Source of the DNA: Opitutia bacterium
Lineage (GTDB): Bacteria > Verrucomicrobiota > Verrucomicrobiia > Opitutales > UBA953
Assembly: GCA_003569165.1 (NCBI GenBank)
Contig: BGOI01000003.1
Location: 1 to 64,000, forward strand
Length of the DNA stretch: 64,000 nt
Direction of reading: 5' to 3'
Shown here: in pieces, positions 17,467 to 25,823 of the stretch
Layout: each line of letters starts with the position of its first letter
How positions within the stretch are numbered: the first letter of the stretch is position 1
The notes under the pieces: generated by a model
Databases searched by the model: none
Seen by the model: only the letters and a program-made list of their open reading frames with translations
Told to the model about the DNA's origin: nothing
Program-made: the position numbers and the translations under genes

Positions 17467-18584
17467 CGACGGTCTCCTCCCGTGGCTGGCTTCGGCTCTT
17501 CCTTCTTGAAGCCGAGCGTATCGAGGTCTCCGCCGACGGCCTGTGGTTTGGCTTCAGCAGGGGGACGCGGACGCGGAACGGTGCCGAGCAGTCGATCGGC
17601 GAAGCTCTTCGGAGGATTGGGGTCCTTCTGGATACGGGCGAGGAGTGCTTCGGCTTCCGTGGAGGCGGCCGATTCCGGCGCGATGTTGCGGCAAGCGTTG
17701 GCCATCAGCTTGGCGGCTTCCGGATTGTTGCGGTCGAAAAAGTAGAACTTGGCGAGATTCAGGCGGGCGCGGGCGGCGCGGTCGCGCAGAAGGGCGATCT
17801 GTTCAAGGGCCTGCTTGGCGCGCGGGTCGTTGGGGAACTGGTCCGCCAGCGTGCGCCAGTGGTCGGCGGCTTCGATGGTGGTAGCTTGATCCCAGGCCGG
17901 CCCGAGTGATTCCTTGGAGCGCATCGTGGCGAGCATCTCGAGACCTTCAGCGGCGAACTTGGAAGTGGGGTAATCGCTGACGAGACGTTCGAGGGCTTCG
18001 ATCGTCTTGGCATCGTTGCCGCCCTCCAGACCTAGGCGGGCCGTGCGGATGAGGCATTCGTCGGCGTACGGGCCATTGGGCGCGAGGCGGAGGGTCTTCT
18101 GCCAGAGGGCAACCGCTCCTTGGGGGTCGCGGAACCACGGGAACCAGCCGCCGAGCTTGCGGCGTTCGCCGGCGGCGAGACGGTTCGCGATCTCGAACTG
18201 CAGCTTCACGGCTTCACCGAAATTAGCGAAACTCGAGTGGCGTGCGTAGAGGTCGTCGATGAGTTCGGTGGCGGTCTCGAATTCATGGCGCGCGGCATGC
18301 AGTCGGGCGCGCTCGAGGATGGAGACGGCCTCGGCTTCGGTGCCGGTGTTGGCTTCGCCGATGACGGACCATTCCTTGATGGCGGTGCCGACGTCCCCGG
18401 CCTCGGCTTCGGCCGAGGCGTGGTTCATGGCCAGCAGGACGACGGTGACGCGTTCGGGCGGGGTGACGTCATGGGAGGTGCCGGCCTTGACGAGCCAGGA
18501 GCCTTCGAAGCGAAGGTATTCGGCACGGGCGAGAGGGCCGAGCAGGAGCGCGACGGCGAGGAGGGTTTTAGCGAGGTGGTTCAT
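17463..18584 (-). CDS. Exported TPR protein, BamD/YbgF-like
   Basis: 373 aa with a cleavable signal peptide (MNHLAKTLLAVALLLGPLARA) but no lipobox Cys, unlike true BamD. Several TPR units follow (DAKTIEALERLVSDYPTSKF, FPNDPRAKQALEQIALL), spaced like BamD/YbgF proteins. The tail is Pro/Lys-rich. ATG 18584 lies within the end of fabH (17-nt overlap). A periplasmic role in envelope assembly is likely from the lptE neighbour, but a specific function cannot be assigned. Confidence 0.6.
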   Translation of the reverse strand: MNHLAKTLLAVALLLGPLARAEYLRFEGSWLVKAGTSHDVTPPERVTVVLLAMNHASAEAEAGDVGTAIKEWSVIGEANTGTEAEAVSILERARLHAARHEFETATELIDDLYARHSSFANFGEAVKLQFEIANRLAAGERRKLGGWFPWFRDPQGAVALWQKTLRLAPNGPYADECLIRTARLGLEGGNDAKTIEALERLVSDYPTSKFAAEGLEMLATMRSKESLGPAWDQATTIEAADHWRTLADQFPNDPRAKQALEQIALLRDRAARARLNLAKFYFFDRNNPEAAKLMANACRNIAPESAASTEAEALLARIQKDPNPPKSFADRLLGTVPRPRPPAEAKPQAVGGDLDTLGFKKEEPKPATGGDRR

Positions 18585-19581
18585 GCCAGCGGAGAAGGGT
18601 TGCGCCCCAGGTGAGACCGGCGCCGAAGGCGACGATGAGGACGAGGTCGCCGTGCTTGAGCTTGCCGTCTGTCCAGGCTTCTTCAAGCGCAAGGGGAATT
18701 GAGGCTGCAGACGTATTGCCGTAGCGCTCGAGATTCGAGGGGAAGCGGTCCATGCCCACGTTGAGCTGGCTCGCGACGGCTTCCAGGATACGGCTGTTCG
18801 CCTGGTGCGGGATGAACCACGCGACCTGCTCCGATTTTACGTCGCACTGGGCGAGGACGCGTTCGCAGGACTCCGCCATGACGCGCACGGCGTGGCGGAA
18901 GACTTCCTTGCCGTTCATCCGCAGGAAATGCTTACCATCGCGCAGGGAGTCGGTGGTTGCGGGGGCCGCGGAGCCTCCGCCGATACAATGCAAGAGCTCG
19001 GAGTTATTGCCGTCGGCGCCGAGGAGGTTACCGAGCAGGCCGACATTCTTCTCCGGGGTGGTCTCGAGCAGGACGGCACCGGCGCCGTCGCCGAAGAGCA
19101 CGCAGGTCGTCCGGTCCGACCAATCCACGACGCTGGAAAGTTTTTCGGAGCCGATGACGAGGGTGCGGCGATAGGCCCCCGAGCGCATCATGTCCTTGGC
19201 GACCTGGAGGGCATAGACGAAGCCGGAGCAGGCGGCGGAGACGTCGAAGCAGGGGATGTCACGGCGGAGGCCGAGCTTGGCCTGAAGGAGGCAGGCTGTG
19301 GACGGGAAGGGAACGTCCGGCGTCATGGTGGCGACGATGAGCAGATCGACGTCGGCGGGGGTCAGGCCGGCGCGTTCGAGGGCCTTGGCGGCGGCCTTGG
19401 CGCCCATGTCTGAAGGGTTCTCGCCTGGAGCGGCGATGCGGCGTTCGGCGATGCCGGAGCGGGTCTTGATCCACTCGTCGGAGGTGTCCACCATCTTGGA
19501 CAGTTCGGCATTGGTGAGCTTGCGTTCTGGAGTGTGGACCCCGATGGCCCGAATGAAGACTGAAAGCTCAGCGCTGCTCAT
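18568..19581 (-). CDS. fabH: 3-oxoacyl-[acyl-carrier-protein] synthase III
   Basis: Condenses acetyl-CoA with malonyl-ACP to start fatty-acid synthesis. The catalytic triad is complete: C118 (DVSAACSGF), H259 (WFIPHQANSRIL) and N289 (ERYGNTSAASIP). 337 aa is normal. It follows plsX by 48 nt in the classic rpmF-plsX-fabH order, linking ribosome, phospholipid and fatty-acid synthesis. Confidence 0.95.
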   Translation of the reverse strand: MSSAELSVFIRAIGVHTPERKLTNAELSKMVDTSDEWIKTRSGIAERRIAAPGENPSDMGAKAAAKALERAGLTPADVDLLIVATMTPDVPFPSTACLLQAKLGLRRDIPCFDVSAACSGFVYALQVAKDMMRSGAYRRTLVIGSEKLSSVVDWSDRTTCVLFGDGAGAVLLETTPEKNVGLLGNLLGADGNNSELLHCIGGGSAAPATTDSLRDGKHFLRMNGKEVFRHAVRVMAESCERVLAQCDVKSEQVAWFIPHQANSRILEAVASQLNVGMDRFPSNLERYGNTSAASIPLALEEAWTDGKLKHGDLVLIVAFGAGLTWGATLLRWHEPPR

Positions 19582-19629
19582 CGATGCGTGAGAAAAGACC
19601 CCTTGGGCGGGGAAGGGAACACTAAAACC

Positions 19630-20700
19630 TCAGGCTTCCTCCGGGGTGGAGGAAATCACCGCATTCGCCTCGGCCAGCGAGGTCAGCATGCGGTGGCCAG
19701 CACCGTGGCCAAGGGCTTCTAGGCCTAGGCGAATGGCGCTGGCGATGCTCTGGCGGTTGCTCGAGCCGTGGGCCTTCATGACGAGTCCGGTGAGGCCGAG
19801 TAATGGCGCTCCACCGTAACGTTCTGGTTTCAATTTGCCTTTGAGGTCGCGCAGGAGGGGGAACATCGCGATGCCCCCGGCCAGGTAGACTGGATTACTC
19901 TTCACCTTGCTGCCGACCATGTCGCGGACCATGTAAACGAGGCCTTCCAGGGTCTTAAGGATCACGTTGCCGGTGAAGCCGTCAGTCACGACGACATCGC
20001 AAGCGTCGCCAAAGACGTCAAAGCCTTCGACGGGGCCGACGTAATTGATGCGATTTCCCATGGCCTTCAGGAGGGAGTGGGTGCGATTGATGCGCGCGCC
20101 GCCTTTGCCTTCTTCGGTGCCGACTGAGAGGAGGCCGATGCGCGGGCTGACGATACCGAGGGCGCTTTGGGCGTAGATAGAACCGAGGACGGCGTTATGC
20201 ACCATCTGGGCGGGCGTGGCCTCAGGGTTGGCGCCCACGTCGAGCATGACGAAATGGCCTTCACGGCGTGGCATGATGGCGGCGAGGGCCGGGCGTTCGG
20301 CGCCTTCCATCGGGCGGACTTTGATGGTGCCCGCGGCGACGAGGGCCTTGGTGTTGCCGGTCGAGATGACGACGTCGACTTCGCCGGCCTTGAGCATCTC
20401 AAGGGCGATCACCATCGAGGAATCACGCTTCGACTTGAGCACGGCCATCGGGGCGTCGTCCGGAGCCACGATGCTGGCGGCGTGGCGGAAGCTGACGCGG
20501 CTGTTCTTCAGCGCACGATGCTCGATCGCGAGCATGCGTAGATTATCTTCATGGCCGACGAGCACTAAGGCGTCGTCCGGTCCGATGATGCCTTCCTTGA
20601 AAGCGACGGCGGCAGCGGCCACGGCTTCCGAAGGCCCCATATCGCCACCCATGCAATCCAGGGCGATACGATGACCTTTCTTGAGAGGGGCGTCGCTCAT
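19630..20700 (-). CDS. plsX: Phosphate acyltransferase PlsX
   Basis: Makes acyl-phosphate from acyl-ACP for glycerophospholipid synthesis; peripheral inner-membrane enzyme. Typical motifs are ALDCMGGDMGPSEAV at the N-terminus, ISTGNTKALVAAG, LDVGANPEATP and TDGFTGNVILKTLEG. 356 aa. Lies 27 nt after the rpmF stop. Confidence 0.95.
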   Translation of the reverse strand: MSDAPLKKGHRIALDCMGGDMGPSEAVAAAAVAFKEGIIGPDDALVLVGHEDNLRMLAIEHRALKNSRVSFRHAASIVAPDDAPMAVLKSKRDSSMVIALEMLKAGEVDVVISTGNTKALVAAGTIKVRPMEGAERPALAAIMPRREGHFVMLDVGANPEATPAQMVHNAVLGSIYAQSALGIVSPRIGLLSVGTEEGKGGARINRTHSLLKAMGNRINYVGPVEGFDVFGDACDVVVTDGFTGNVILKTLEGLVYMVRDMVGSKVKSNPVYLAGGIAMFPLLRDLKGKLKPERYGGAPLLGLTGLVMKAHGSSNRQSIASAIRLGLEALGHGAGHRMLTSLAEANAVISSTPEEA

Positions 20701-20727
20701 GGGGTCGGGCTGGGCCCGGGGTGGAGC

Positions 20728-20907
20728 TTAAGCTCCAGCGTCCAGCACCTGACGGCCGCGGTACTTGCCCGAGGTGGGGTCGACGCGGTGGGAGCGGCGG
20801 AGAGCGCCAGATTCGCCGTCTTTGACGAGTTTCGGGGCGCGGAACTGGTTGGCGGCACGACGGAGTCGGCTGCGGCGTTTGGACTGTTTACGTTTCGGAT
20901 TGGCCAT
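20728..20907 (-). CDS. rpmF: 50S ribosomal protein L32
   Basis: 59-residue basic protein not in the ORF track: begins MANPKRKQSKRRSRLRRA and ends GRQVLDAGA. The MA-PKR-SKRR start is the L32 signature. L32 in many bacteria has a CxxC..C zinc ribbon; here no Cys is present, so this is the zinc-free form. Position directly before plsX-fabH matches the conserved cluster. The stop codon is embedded in the palindrome TGGAGCTTAAGCTCCA. Confidence 0.9.
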   Translation of the reverse strand: MANPKRKQSKRRSRLRRAANQFRAPKLVKDGESGALRRSHRVDPTSGKYRGRQVLDAGA

Positions 20908-21010
20908 GGTTCTACGCTGGGATGAGGGTCGGTTCTACCCCTCCCGCCCCCTCGGTCAAGCCCCCTTTCCATTCCCTTGCGATTGTGGGCGGGTTTGTTT
21001 GGCTGGCCTT

Positions 21011-21559
21011 ATGCCCGGCCATCCCGCCCTTTTCCTCGATCGTGACGGTAACCTGATCCGCGACCACCACCATACCTGCCGGGAGGAGCAGATTGAGCTG
21101 ATTCCGGAGGTGAAGCCCGCCTTGGAGGCCTGCCTTCGCGCCGGCTACCGTCTCTTTGTGCTGACTAACCAGAGCGGCATCAATCGTGGCATCTTCACCT
21201 GGGCGCAATACGAGGCGTGCAACCGCCGCATGCTCGAATTGCTCGCGTTGCCGGCTCCGGGTATCCTGGAGATTAAGGCGGCGCCGGAGCGCCCCGACGA
21301 ACCTTCCCTTTACCGTAAGCCGAGTCCTCGTTTCATCTTGGAGAAGATCGCCGAACATGGACTCGATCCGGCGCGCTGTTGGATGACGGGCGATCGCGTC
21401 TCGGATTGGGAAGCCGGGTTCAACGCGGGTATCCGCTCGTGCGCGATGCGCAGCGGCGCAGCCAAGCCGGAAGAGCTTTTGCAGGCGGCCCGCCGTGGTT
21501 TTGCGGTGCACGACGATTTTCCCGCTTTCGTGCGCGCCGAGCTTAAGCTGACTTTCTAG
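21011..21559 (+). CDS. gmhB: HAD phosphatase, GmhB/HisB-N-like
   Basis: 182-aa HAD-superfamily phosphatase resembling D-glycero-D-manno-heptose-1,7-bisphosphate phosphatase (LPS heptose pathway). Motif I is LFLDRDGNLI (D10, D12), motif II VLTNQSGINRG, then the Lys in YRKPSPRFI and motif IV CWMTGDRVSDWEAGF. The Cys/His zinc loop typical of GmhB is absent, so substrate specificity is uncertain. ATG 21011 is chosen; the longer ORF-track start crosses rpmF. Divergent from rpmF and ended by a bidirectional terminator. Confidence 0.75.
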   Translation: MPGHPALFLDRDGNLIRDHHHTCREEQIELIPEVKPALEACLRAGYRLFVLTNQSGINRGIFTWAQYEACNRRMLELLALPAPGILEIKAAPERPDEPSLYRKPSPRFILEKIAEHGLDPARCWMTGDRVSDWEAGFNAGIRSCAMRSGAAKPEELLQAARRGFAVHDDFPAFVRAELKLTF

Positions 21560-21565
21560 GCCAAC

Positions 21566-21594
21566 AAAAAAACGAACCGGGTGGTTCGTCTTTT
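21566..21594. terminator. Bidirectional terminator between gmhB and Cys-repeat gene
   Basis: Stem ACGAACC / GGTTCGT with a GGGT loop, preceded by seven A and followed by CTTTT, so it has a T-run on both strands. Serves convergent genes ending at 21559 (+) and 21614 (-). Confidence 0.85.
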
Positions 21595-21613
21595 GATCGC
21601 CTGAGCGAGCCGA

Positions 21614-21886
21614 TTAGGCCTTGGGCTTTTCCTTCTCGCAGGGGCACTTGCCGTCCTTCTTCTCTTCGTCGCCAGCGACGACAGCCTTGGGCTTCTCCTT
21701 TTCGCAAGGGCACTTGCCGTCCTTCTTCTCTTCGTCGCCAGCGACGATGGCCTTCGGCTTTTCCTTTTCGCAAGGGCCGTTGGGGCACTTGCCGTCACCC
21801 TTCTTTTCTTCGGCGCTGACGAAAGCAGCGGAGAGAGCGAGGATGCCGACGGTGAGAGTGAGGAGTTTGAGGAACTTGGAGTTCAT
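21614..21886 (-). CDS. Small exported protein with Cys-Pro-Cys tandem repeats
   Basis: 90 aa. A signal peptide (MNSKFLKLLTLTVGILALSA) is followed by two and a half to three tandem ~22-residue repeats of the form DEEKKDGKCPCEKEKPKAVV; the first has CPNGPC in place of CPC. The mature part is almost only K, E, D, P, C, G and A. CPC/CxxC spacing suggests metal binding or disulphides, but that is inference; no family is recognised. The repeats are near-identical at DNA level (66-bp period), implying recent duplication. Start ATG 21886 has an A/C-rich leader (CACCAACC) and no Shine-Dalgarno sequence. Confidence 0.7.
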   Translation of the reverse strand: MNSKFLKLLTLTVGILALSAAFVSAEEKKGDGKCPNGPCEKEKPKAIVAGDEEKKDGKCPCEKEKPKAVVAGDEEKKDGKCPCEKEKPKA

Positions 21887-21926
21887 GGTGGAGTGATATG
21901 GTTGGTGAATTCTAGCCCAAGTCAAT

Positions 21927-21949
21927 CGGCCGGAGGTCATTCCGGCCGG
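21927..21949 (-). terminator. Possible terminator after the BtuF-like gene
   Basis: CGGCCGGA / TCCGGCCG inverted repeat with a 6-nt loop just past the stop at 21960 on the minus strand. No clear T-run follows, so it may be a weak or Rho-assisted terminator. Confidence 0.35.
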
Positions 21950-21959
21950 TGAGTTTACC

Positions 21960-22754
21960 CTACTGGCCGATCGCGTTGCGGATGCGGGTAATTTCTTCCA
22001 ATGAATTCTTTAAACCACTGCCAGGCAACCAGTTGCTGCCGCTATTGACCTGATAGACGTGCTTGTTCTTAACGCAGCCTAGGTCTCTGACTCCGGGAAT
22101 CCGCCCCATTTCAGCGGCTTTTTCAGGGCTGGTCGTGATGAGGCGGTCCGCTCCGGAATTCTGGACCCAAAGCACGGCGTCCGGCTTTGCGGTGACAAGG
22201 AGCTCCCAATCAAACTTGACCCAGGCGCCGCGCGACAGGGCGGATTGCAGCCCGGCAGCGGCCAAAGGTTCGGCAAGATAACTATCCGGGCCGGCCATGA
22301 CTCCGTCCCAGATGACGATGATCTTTCGCGTCGTCATCACGGGCCGATGGGCGAAGGTCGCGGCAATCTTCTTTGCGACATCGGTGCGTCCAGTCGCTTC
22401 GCCGATGAGAAGGATGTCCTTGCTGACGGAGTCGCGTGACTCCGGGTTCAGGACGAGCGTTCGTAGTCCGGCCTTCGCGCATTTCTCCGCCCAGAGCGGA
22501 TTAGCCATGCGCGGAAGGATGACGAGGTCAGGCTTCGTCCCGAGCAGACGTTCGAGGTCGGGTAGGAAAACATCGGCGTCCCGCGCGGCCAGATGTTCTT
22601 TCGGGAGTGGACACCAGCGAGTCGCCATGACGATCTCCGCCGAGCAGCCGAGATCGATCAACGTCTGCGTCGCGCCCGGGCTGTAGCTGGCGATACGATG
22701 ACCAGCGGCGCTCAGCGTCAGGCAGGTCGCGAGCCAGAGGAAGAGCGGGCGCAT
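21960..22754 (-). CDS. Periplasmic substrate-binding protein, BtuF/FhuD-like
   Basis: 264 aa with a signal peptide (MRPLFLWLATCLTLSAAG) and the class III helical-backbone binding fold: RIASYSPGATQTLIDLG, ATRWCPLP, KPDLVILPRM, and the late ELLVTAKPDAVLWV and GRIPGVRDLGCVKNKHVYQV. The family binds cobalamin, haem or iron chelates. No permease or ATPase gene and no cobalamin gene are adjacent, so the ligand is open. Its ATG overlaps the pdxA stop (ATGA). Confidence 0.75.
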   Translation of the reverse strand: MRPLFLWLATCLTLSAAGHRIASYSPGATQTLIDLGCSAEIVMATRWCPLPKEHLAARDADVFLPDLERLLGTKPDLVILPRMANPLWAEKCAKAGLRTLVLNPESRDSVSKDILLIGEATGRTDVAKKIAATFAHRPVMTTRKIIVIWDGVMAGPDSYLAEPLAAAGLQSALSRGAWVKFDWELLVTAKPDAVLWVQNSGADRLITTSPEKAAEMGRIPGVRDLGCVKNKHVYQVNSGSNWLPGSGLKNSLEEITRIRNAIGQ

Positions 22755-23656
22755 CAGGCCGAAAGCAGGCGCGCGAGGCGCATCGCCGAATCGAAACTGC
22801 CGCGGTCCGCCTTACCTTGGCCGGCGATTTCGTACGCGGTGCCGTGATCGGGGCTGGTGCGCACGTGCTTCAGGCCGAGACTCAGGTTCGCCGCAGTCGA
22901 GAAATCGACGGCCTTCAGCGGGGCGAGGCCTTGGTCGTGATAGATCGCGGCGACGGCGTCGAACTCACCCTGCAGGTGGCGGTGGAAAACGGTGTCGCCC
23001 GGCAGCGGGCCGACGACTTCATGCCCTTCGGCGCGCAAGGCTTCGACGGCCGGCCTGATGATGGCATCGTCTTCCTTCCCCAGTAGGCCGCCTTCGCCAG
23101 CGTGCGGGTTCAGTCCGCAGACGGCGATACGCGGTCGGCGGTCACCGAGTTTCGTGCGCAAGGTGATCAGCGCGAGCACCGTGCGACGGATATCCGCGGC
23201 GGTGACGTTGCGCGGTACGTCGGCGAGCGGGAGATGCCAGGTGACAAGCCCGACGGTCATCTTGCCGCCGGCGAAGGCCATCACGGGCTCGCCACTCCAG
23301 CGCGATGCGAAGAATTCCGTCTGGCCGGGAAAGGTATAACCCACGCCAGCGAGGCCCTTCTTGTTCACGGGTCCAGTGACGACGGCGGCGAAACGCGCAC
23401 CGGAGGTGCCGCGGGCCGCCATCTCCATCGCGTCGATCGCGATGAGCTGTCCAGTGTCGTCGGGTTTGCCGGGCCGGGTGACGAAATCTTTCGGCCCGAC
23501 GGAGATGCCTTGGCCGAGCTGTGCGATCCAATCGGCCGGGCCGATGGGCACGACGGTGGGCGCCGATTCCGGGTGCGCTTTTAGCCAGCTGGCAATGAGT
23601 TCCGGGCCGACTCCAGCTGGATCTCCGCAGGTGACGGCGATGGGTAAGGAACTCAT
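22754..23656 (-). CDS. pdxA: 4-hydroxythreonine-4-phosphate dehydrogenase
   Basis: NAD-dependent metal enzyme of the DXP-dependent vitamin B6 pathway. VTCGDPAGVGPEL at the N-terminus, NPHAGEGGLLGKED and IYHDQGLAPLKA (metal-binding His) are diagnostic. 300 aa, slightly shorter than the usual ~330. Joined to lpxA by a 4-nt ATGA overlap. Confidence 0.95.
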   Translation of the reverse strand: MSSLPIAVTCGDPAGVGPELIASWLKAHPESAPTVVPIGPADWIAQLGQGISVGPKDFVTRPGKPDDTGQLIAIDAMEMAARGTSGARFAAVVTGPVNKKGLAGVGYTFPGQTEFFASRWSGEPVMAFAGGKMTVGLVTWHLPLADVPRNVTAADIRRTVLALITLRTKLGDRRPRIAVCGLNPHAGEGGLLGKEDDAIIRPAVEALRAEGHEVVGPLPGDTVFHRHLQGEFDAVAAIYHDQGLAPLKAVDFSTAANLSLGLKHVRTSPDHGTAYEIAGQGKADRGSFDSAMRLARLLSA

Positions 23657-24432
23657 TCGGGCGAGACGAAGCGGCCGCGCTTACCGCCGAGAAAGAAGTT
23701 AAGGAAATCACGCGCCTCCAAGGTCTGGTAGTTGCCTTCGCTCAGGGCTTTCTGCGCGAGTGTGGCGCAGGTGCCGTGGGTGGCGTAGACTGCGTGGTAG
23801 GCCTGCTTGATCTCCGCGACGGCGGGGGCTGGCACGGCACGACGTCGCAGTCCGATGAGGTTGAGTCCAGAGATCAGGTTGCGCCCGTGGGCCAGCGCGT
23901 TGGGCGGGACGTCCTCGGTGATGACGGCGTTGCCTGAGACGAGTGCCCCTCCGCCGATACGGCAGAATTGGTGCACCGCCACGCCCCCGCTGATAAAGGC
24001 CTTATCTCCGACGGACACATGGCCGCCGAGCATGCAGCCGTTGGCGAGGATGACTTGATCGCCGAGTATGCAATCGTGGGCGACATGGCTGCCGGCCATG
24101 AGCAAACCATCCGCGCCGACGACGGTGTGTGTGCCGGCCTTGGTGGCGCGGTGGATGGTGACGTGTTCGCGGATGACCGTGCGGTCGCCGACGCGCGTGC
24201 CAGAGTCCGTCGCGGGGTCGAAGGAAAGATCCTGCGGATCACCGCCGACGACGGCGAAGTGGTCGACGCATACGCCGGCTCCGAGTTCAGTCCGTGCCTT
24301 CACGATGGCATGCGCCGCGATGCGGCAGCCGGGCCCGAGCGTCGCGCTGGCTTCGATGATTACGAACGGGCCAACCTCGACGTCGGGGGCGAGTCGGGCG
24401 GAAGGGTGGACTTGGGCGGAAGGGTGAATCAC
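23653..24432 (-). CDS. lpxA: UDP-N-acetylglucosamine O-acyltransferase
   Basis: First step of lipid A synthesis: transfers a 3-hydroxyacyl chain to UDP-GlcNAc. A left-handed beta-helix hexapeptide array runs from MIHPSAQVHPSARL through LGGHVSVGDKAFIS; the catalytic base is H119 in HVAHDC; the C-terminal helical domain follows (LRRRAVPAPAVAEIKQAY). 259 aa. Overlaps its neighbours on both sides by 4 nt. Confidence 0.95.
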   Translation of the reverse strand: MIHPSAQVHPSARLAPDVEVGPFVIIEASATLGPGCRIAAHAIVKARTELGAGVCVDHFAVVGGDPQDLSFDPATDSGTRVGDRTVIREHVTIHRATKAGTHTVVGADGLLMAGSHVAHDCILGDQVILANGCMLGGHVSVGDKAFISGGVAVHQFCRIGGGALVSGNAVITEDVPPNALAHGRNLISGLNLIGLRRRAVPAPAVAEIKQAYHAVYATHGTCATLAQKALSEGNYQTLEARDFLNFFLGGKRGRFVSPE

Positions 24433-25040
24433 TTCGGAGGGATGGCGCCGCCGAACAGTTCAAGTTGGGCGGCTTTGACCATATCGTAGACGCGGAGCAG
24501 GCGGAGCAACTGCAACGTATCGGATTTGGCGTAGCTCTGGTTCGATTCGACCACTTGGACGAGGTTCTCGAGGATTGTCCGAAAGGTCAGCACATGGTCG
24601 ACGCCGCTTTCGCGGAGCAGGGTGATGCTTTCGGAGCGCTGCGGTTCGGTGGACGGGATGCCCGGTAGCACCAGGATTTTCGCCATGGGCTGGTCCTCGG
24701 GCGACGTCAGATCGGCGAACGCCTCCTTCGCGGCCTTGACGGCTTCCTCGCGGACGAACTCGAGGAGGTCACCCTTCTTGATCATCGTCGGGGTGATGGC
24801 CTTGGTCGTATGCCAGGCTTTCACCGCGACGACAGCGGCACCGATTTTCGGCAGGTCCGAGCTGAAAAGTTGGAAGGGGGCTTCGGCTCCGCGGAGCGGC
24901 GACGGATTGATTACCAGCAGGTCGCCTTCTTCATCGGCGCGTTTCCTGCGGGATTGGACGGCGTACTTGCGCGACTGACGCACGAAGAAACCGTTCATCT
25001 CGAAATACTCGCGGACCAGACTGTCGTCGAAACCCGCCAT
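24429..25040 (-). CDS. Conserved protein of unknown function, possibly PD-(D/E)XK-like
   Basis: 203 aa, no signal peptide or membrane helix. The first ~75 residues read like a restriction-endonuclease-like core: REYFEMNGFFVRQSRKY, then EEGDLLVINP, then AAVVAVKAWHT, matching the spacing D...xVK-W seen in some such folds. This is a motif-level guess only. The C-terminal part (from EDQPMAKILVLPG) looks like a separate alpha/beta segment ending in a helix. Translationally coupled to lpxA (ATGA), 54 nt after rsmI. Confidence 0.5.
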   Translation of the reverse strand: MAGFDDSLVREYFEMNGFFVRQSRKYAVQSRRKRADEEGDLLVINPSPLRGAEAPFQLFSSDLPKIGAAVVAVKAWHTTKAITPTMIKKGDLLEFVREEAVKAAKEAFADLTSPEDQPMAKILVLPGIPSTEPQRSESITLLRESGVDHVLTFRTILENLVQVVESNQSYAKSDTLQLLRLLRVYDMVKAAQLELFGGAIPPK

Positions 25041-25094
25041 TGGCTAATAGGATGCGGGCGAGGAGGCGGTTTGGTCAACCCGCGATAAAAGACC

Positions 25095-25823
25095 TCAAAG
25101 GACGAAGCCGGCCGGAGCGATCGCCACGGTGAACTCACCCTTGAGTGAGCCCGCTTTGAGCGCTGGTACGAGTTCCGAAAGGGCGGAGGTGCGGATCGTC
25201 TCGTGCAGCTTGGTGAGTTCGCGGCCGACGCAGACGACCCGCTCGGGACCGAGAATCTCCAGCATCTCGTCCAGGAAGTCGCTGATGCGGTGGCAGGATT
25301 CGTGGAGCACGACAGTCTCATCGGCTTCCTTGAGGCCTTCGAGGAAGCGACGGCGGGCCGCGGATTTCGGCGGCAGGAAGCCGACGAAGCGGAACGCGTT
25401 GGTCGGGAGTCCGGAGGCAGAGAGTAGGGCCACGATTGCGCACGGGCCAGGCAAAGGGGTGACGGTTAGGCCGCGCCGACGGCATTCGCGGGTGACGCGA
25501 AAGCCGGGGTCACTAATGCCCGGCGTGCCAGCATCGGTGATTAGGGCAATCTTCGCACCGCCGGCGACCTTGTCGGCGATCAGGACGGCAGCGTCCTTCT
25601 CGTTGTGCTCATGGTAGGCGAGCATCGGCTTGGAGATCGCGAGGTGGCGAAGCAGGCCGCCGGTCACGCGCGTATCTTCGCAGGCGACCAGGTCGCATTC
25701 CGCGATGGCCTCGCGGGCGCGGGCGGTGATATCGCCGAGGTTACCCAACGGCGTAGCCACGACCCAGAGCCGTCCGGCCGGTCCCTGCGGACGGCCGGCG
25801 GCACCTGCGTCGGCGGGCAACAT
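25095..25823 (-). CDS. rsmI: 16S rRNA (cytidine-1402-2'-O)-methyltransferase RsmI
   Basis: Tetrapyrrole-methylase-fold enzyme that 2'-O-methylates C1402 of 16S rRNA. LWVVATPLGNLGDITARA, CEDTRVTGGLL, LITDAGTPGISDPGF and LPGPCAIVALLSASGLP are signature segments. 242 aa from ATG 25823. That ATG overlaps the stop of the upstream lipoprotein gene in a TGATG, which supports this start over the longer ORF-track one. Confidence 0.93.
   Translation of the reverse strand: MLPADAGAAGRPQGPAGRLWVVATPLGNLGDITARAREAIAECDLVACEDTRVTGGLLRHLAISKPMLAYHEHNEKDAAVLIADKVAGGAKIALITDAGTPGISDPGFRVTRECRRRGLTVTPLPGPCAIVALLSASGLPTNAFRFVGFLPPKSAARRRFLEGLKEADETVVLHESCHRISDFLDEMLEILGPERVVCVGRELTKLHETIRTSALSELVPALKAGSLKGEFTVAIAPAGFVL

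Noticed and set aside
21614-21886. 66-bp direct repeats as a non-coding repeat element
   Set aside because: They keep frame, signal peptide and Cys pattern, so a coding tandem repeat is the better reading.
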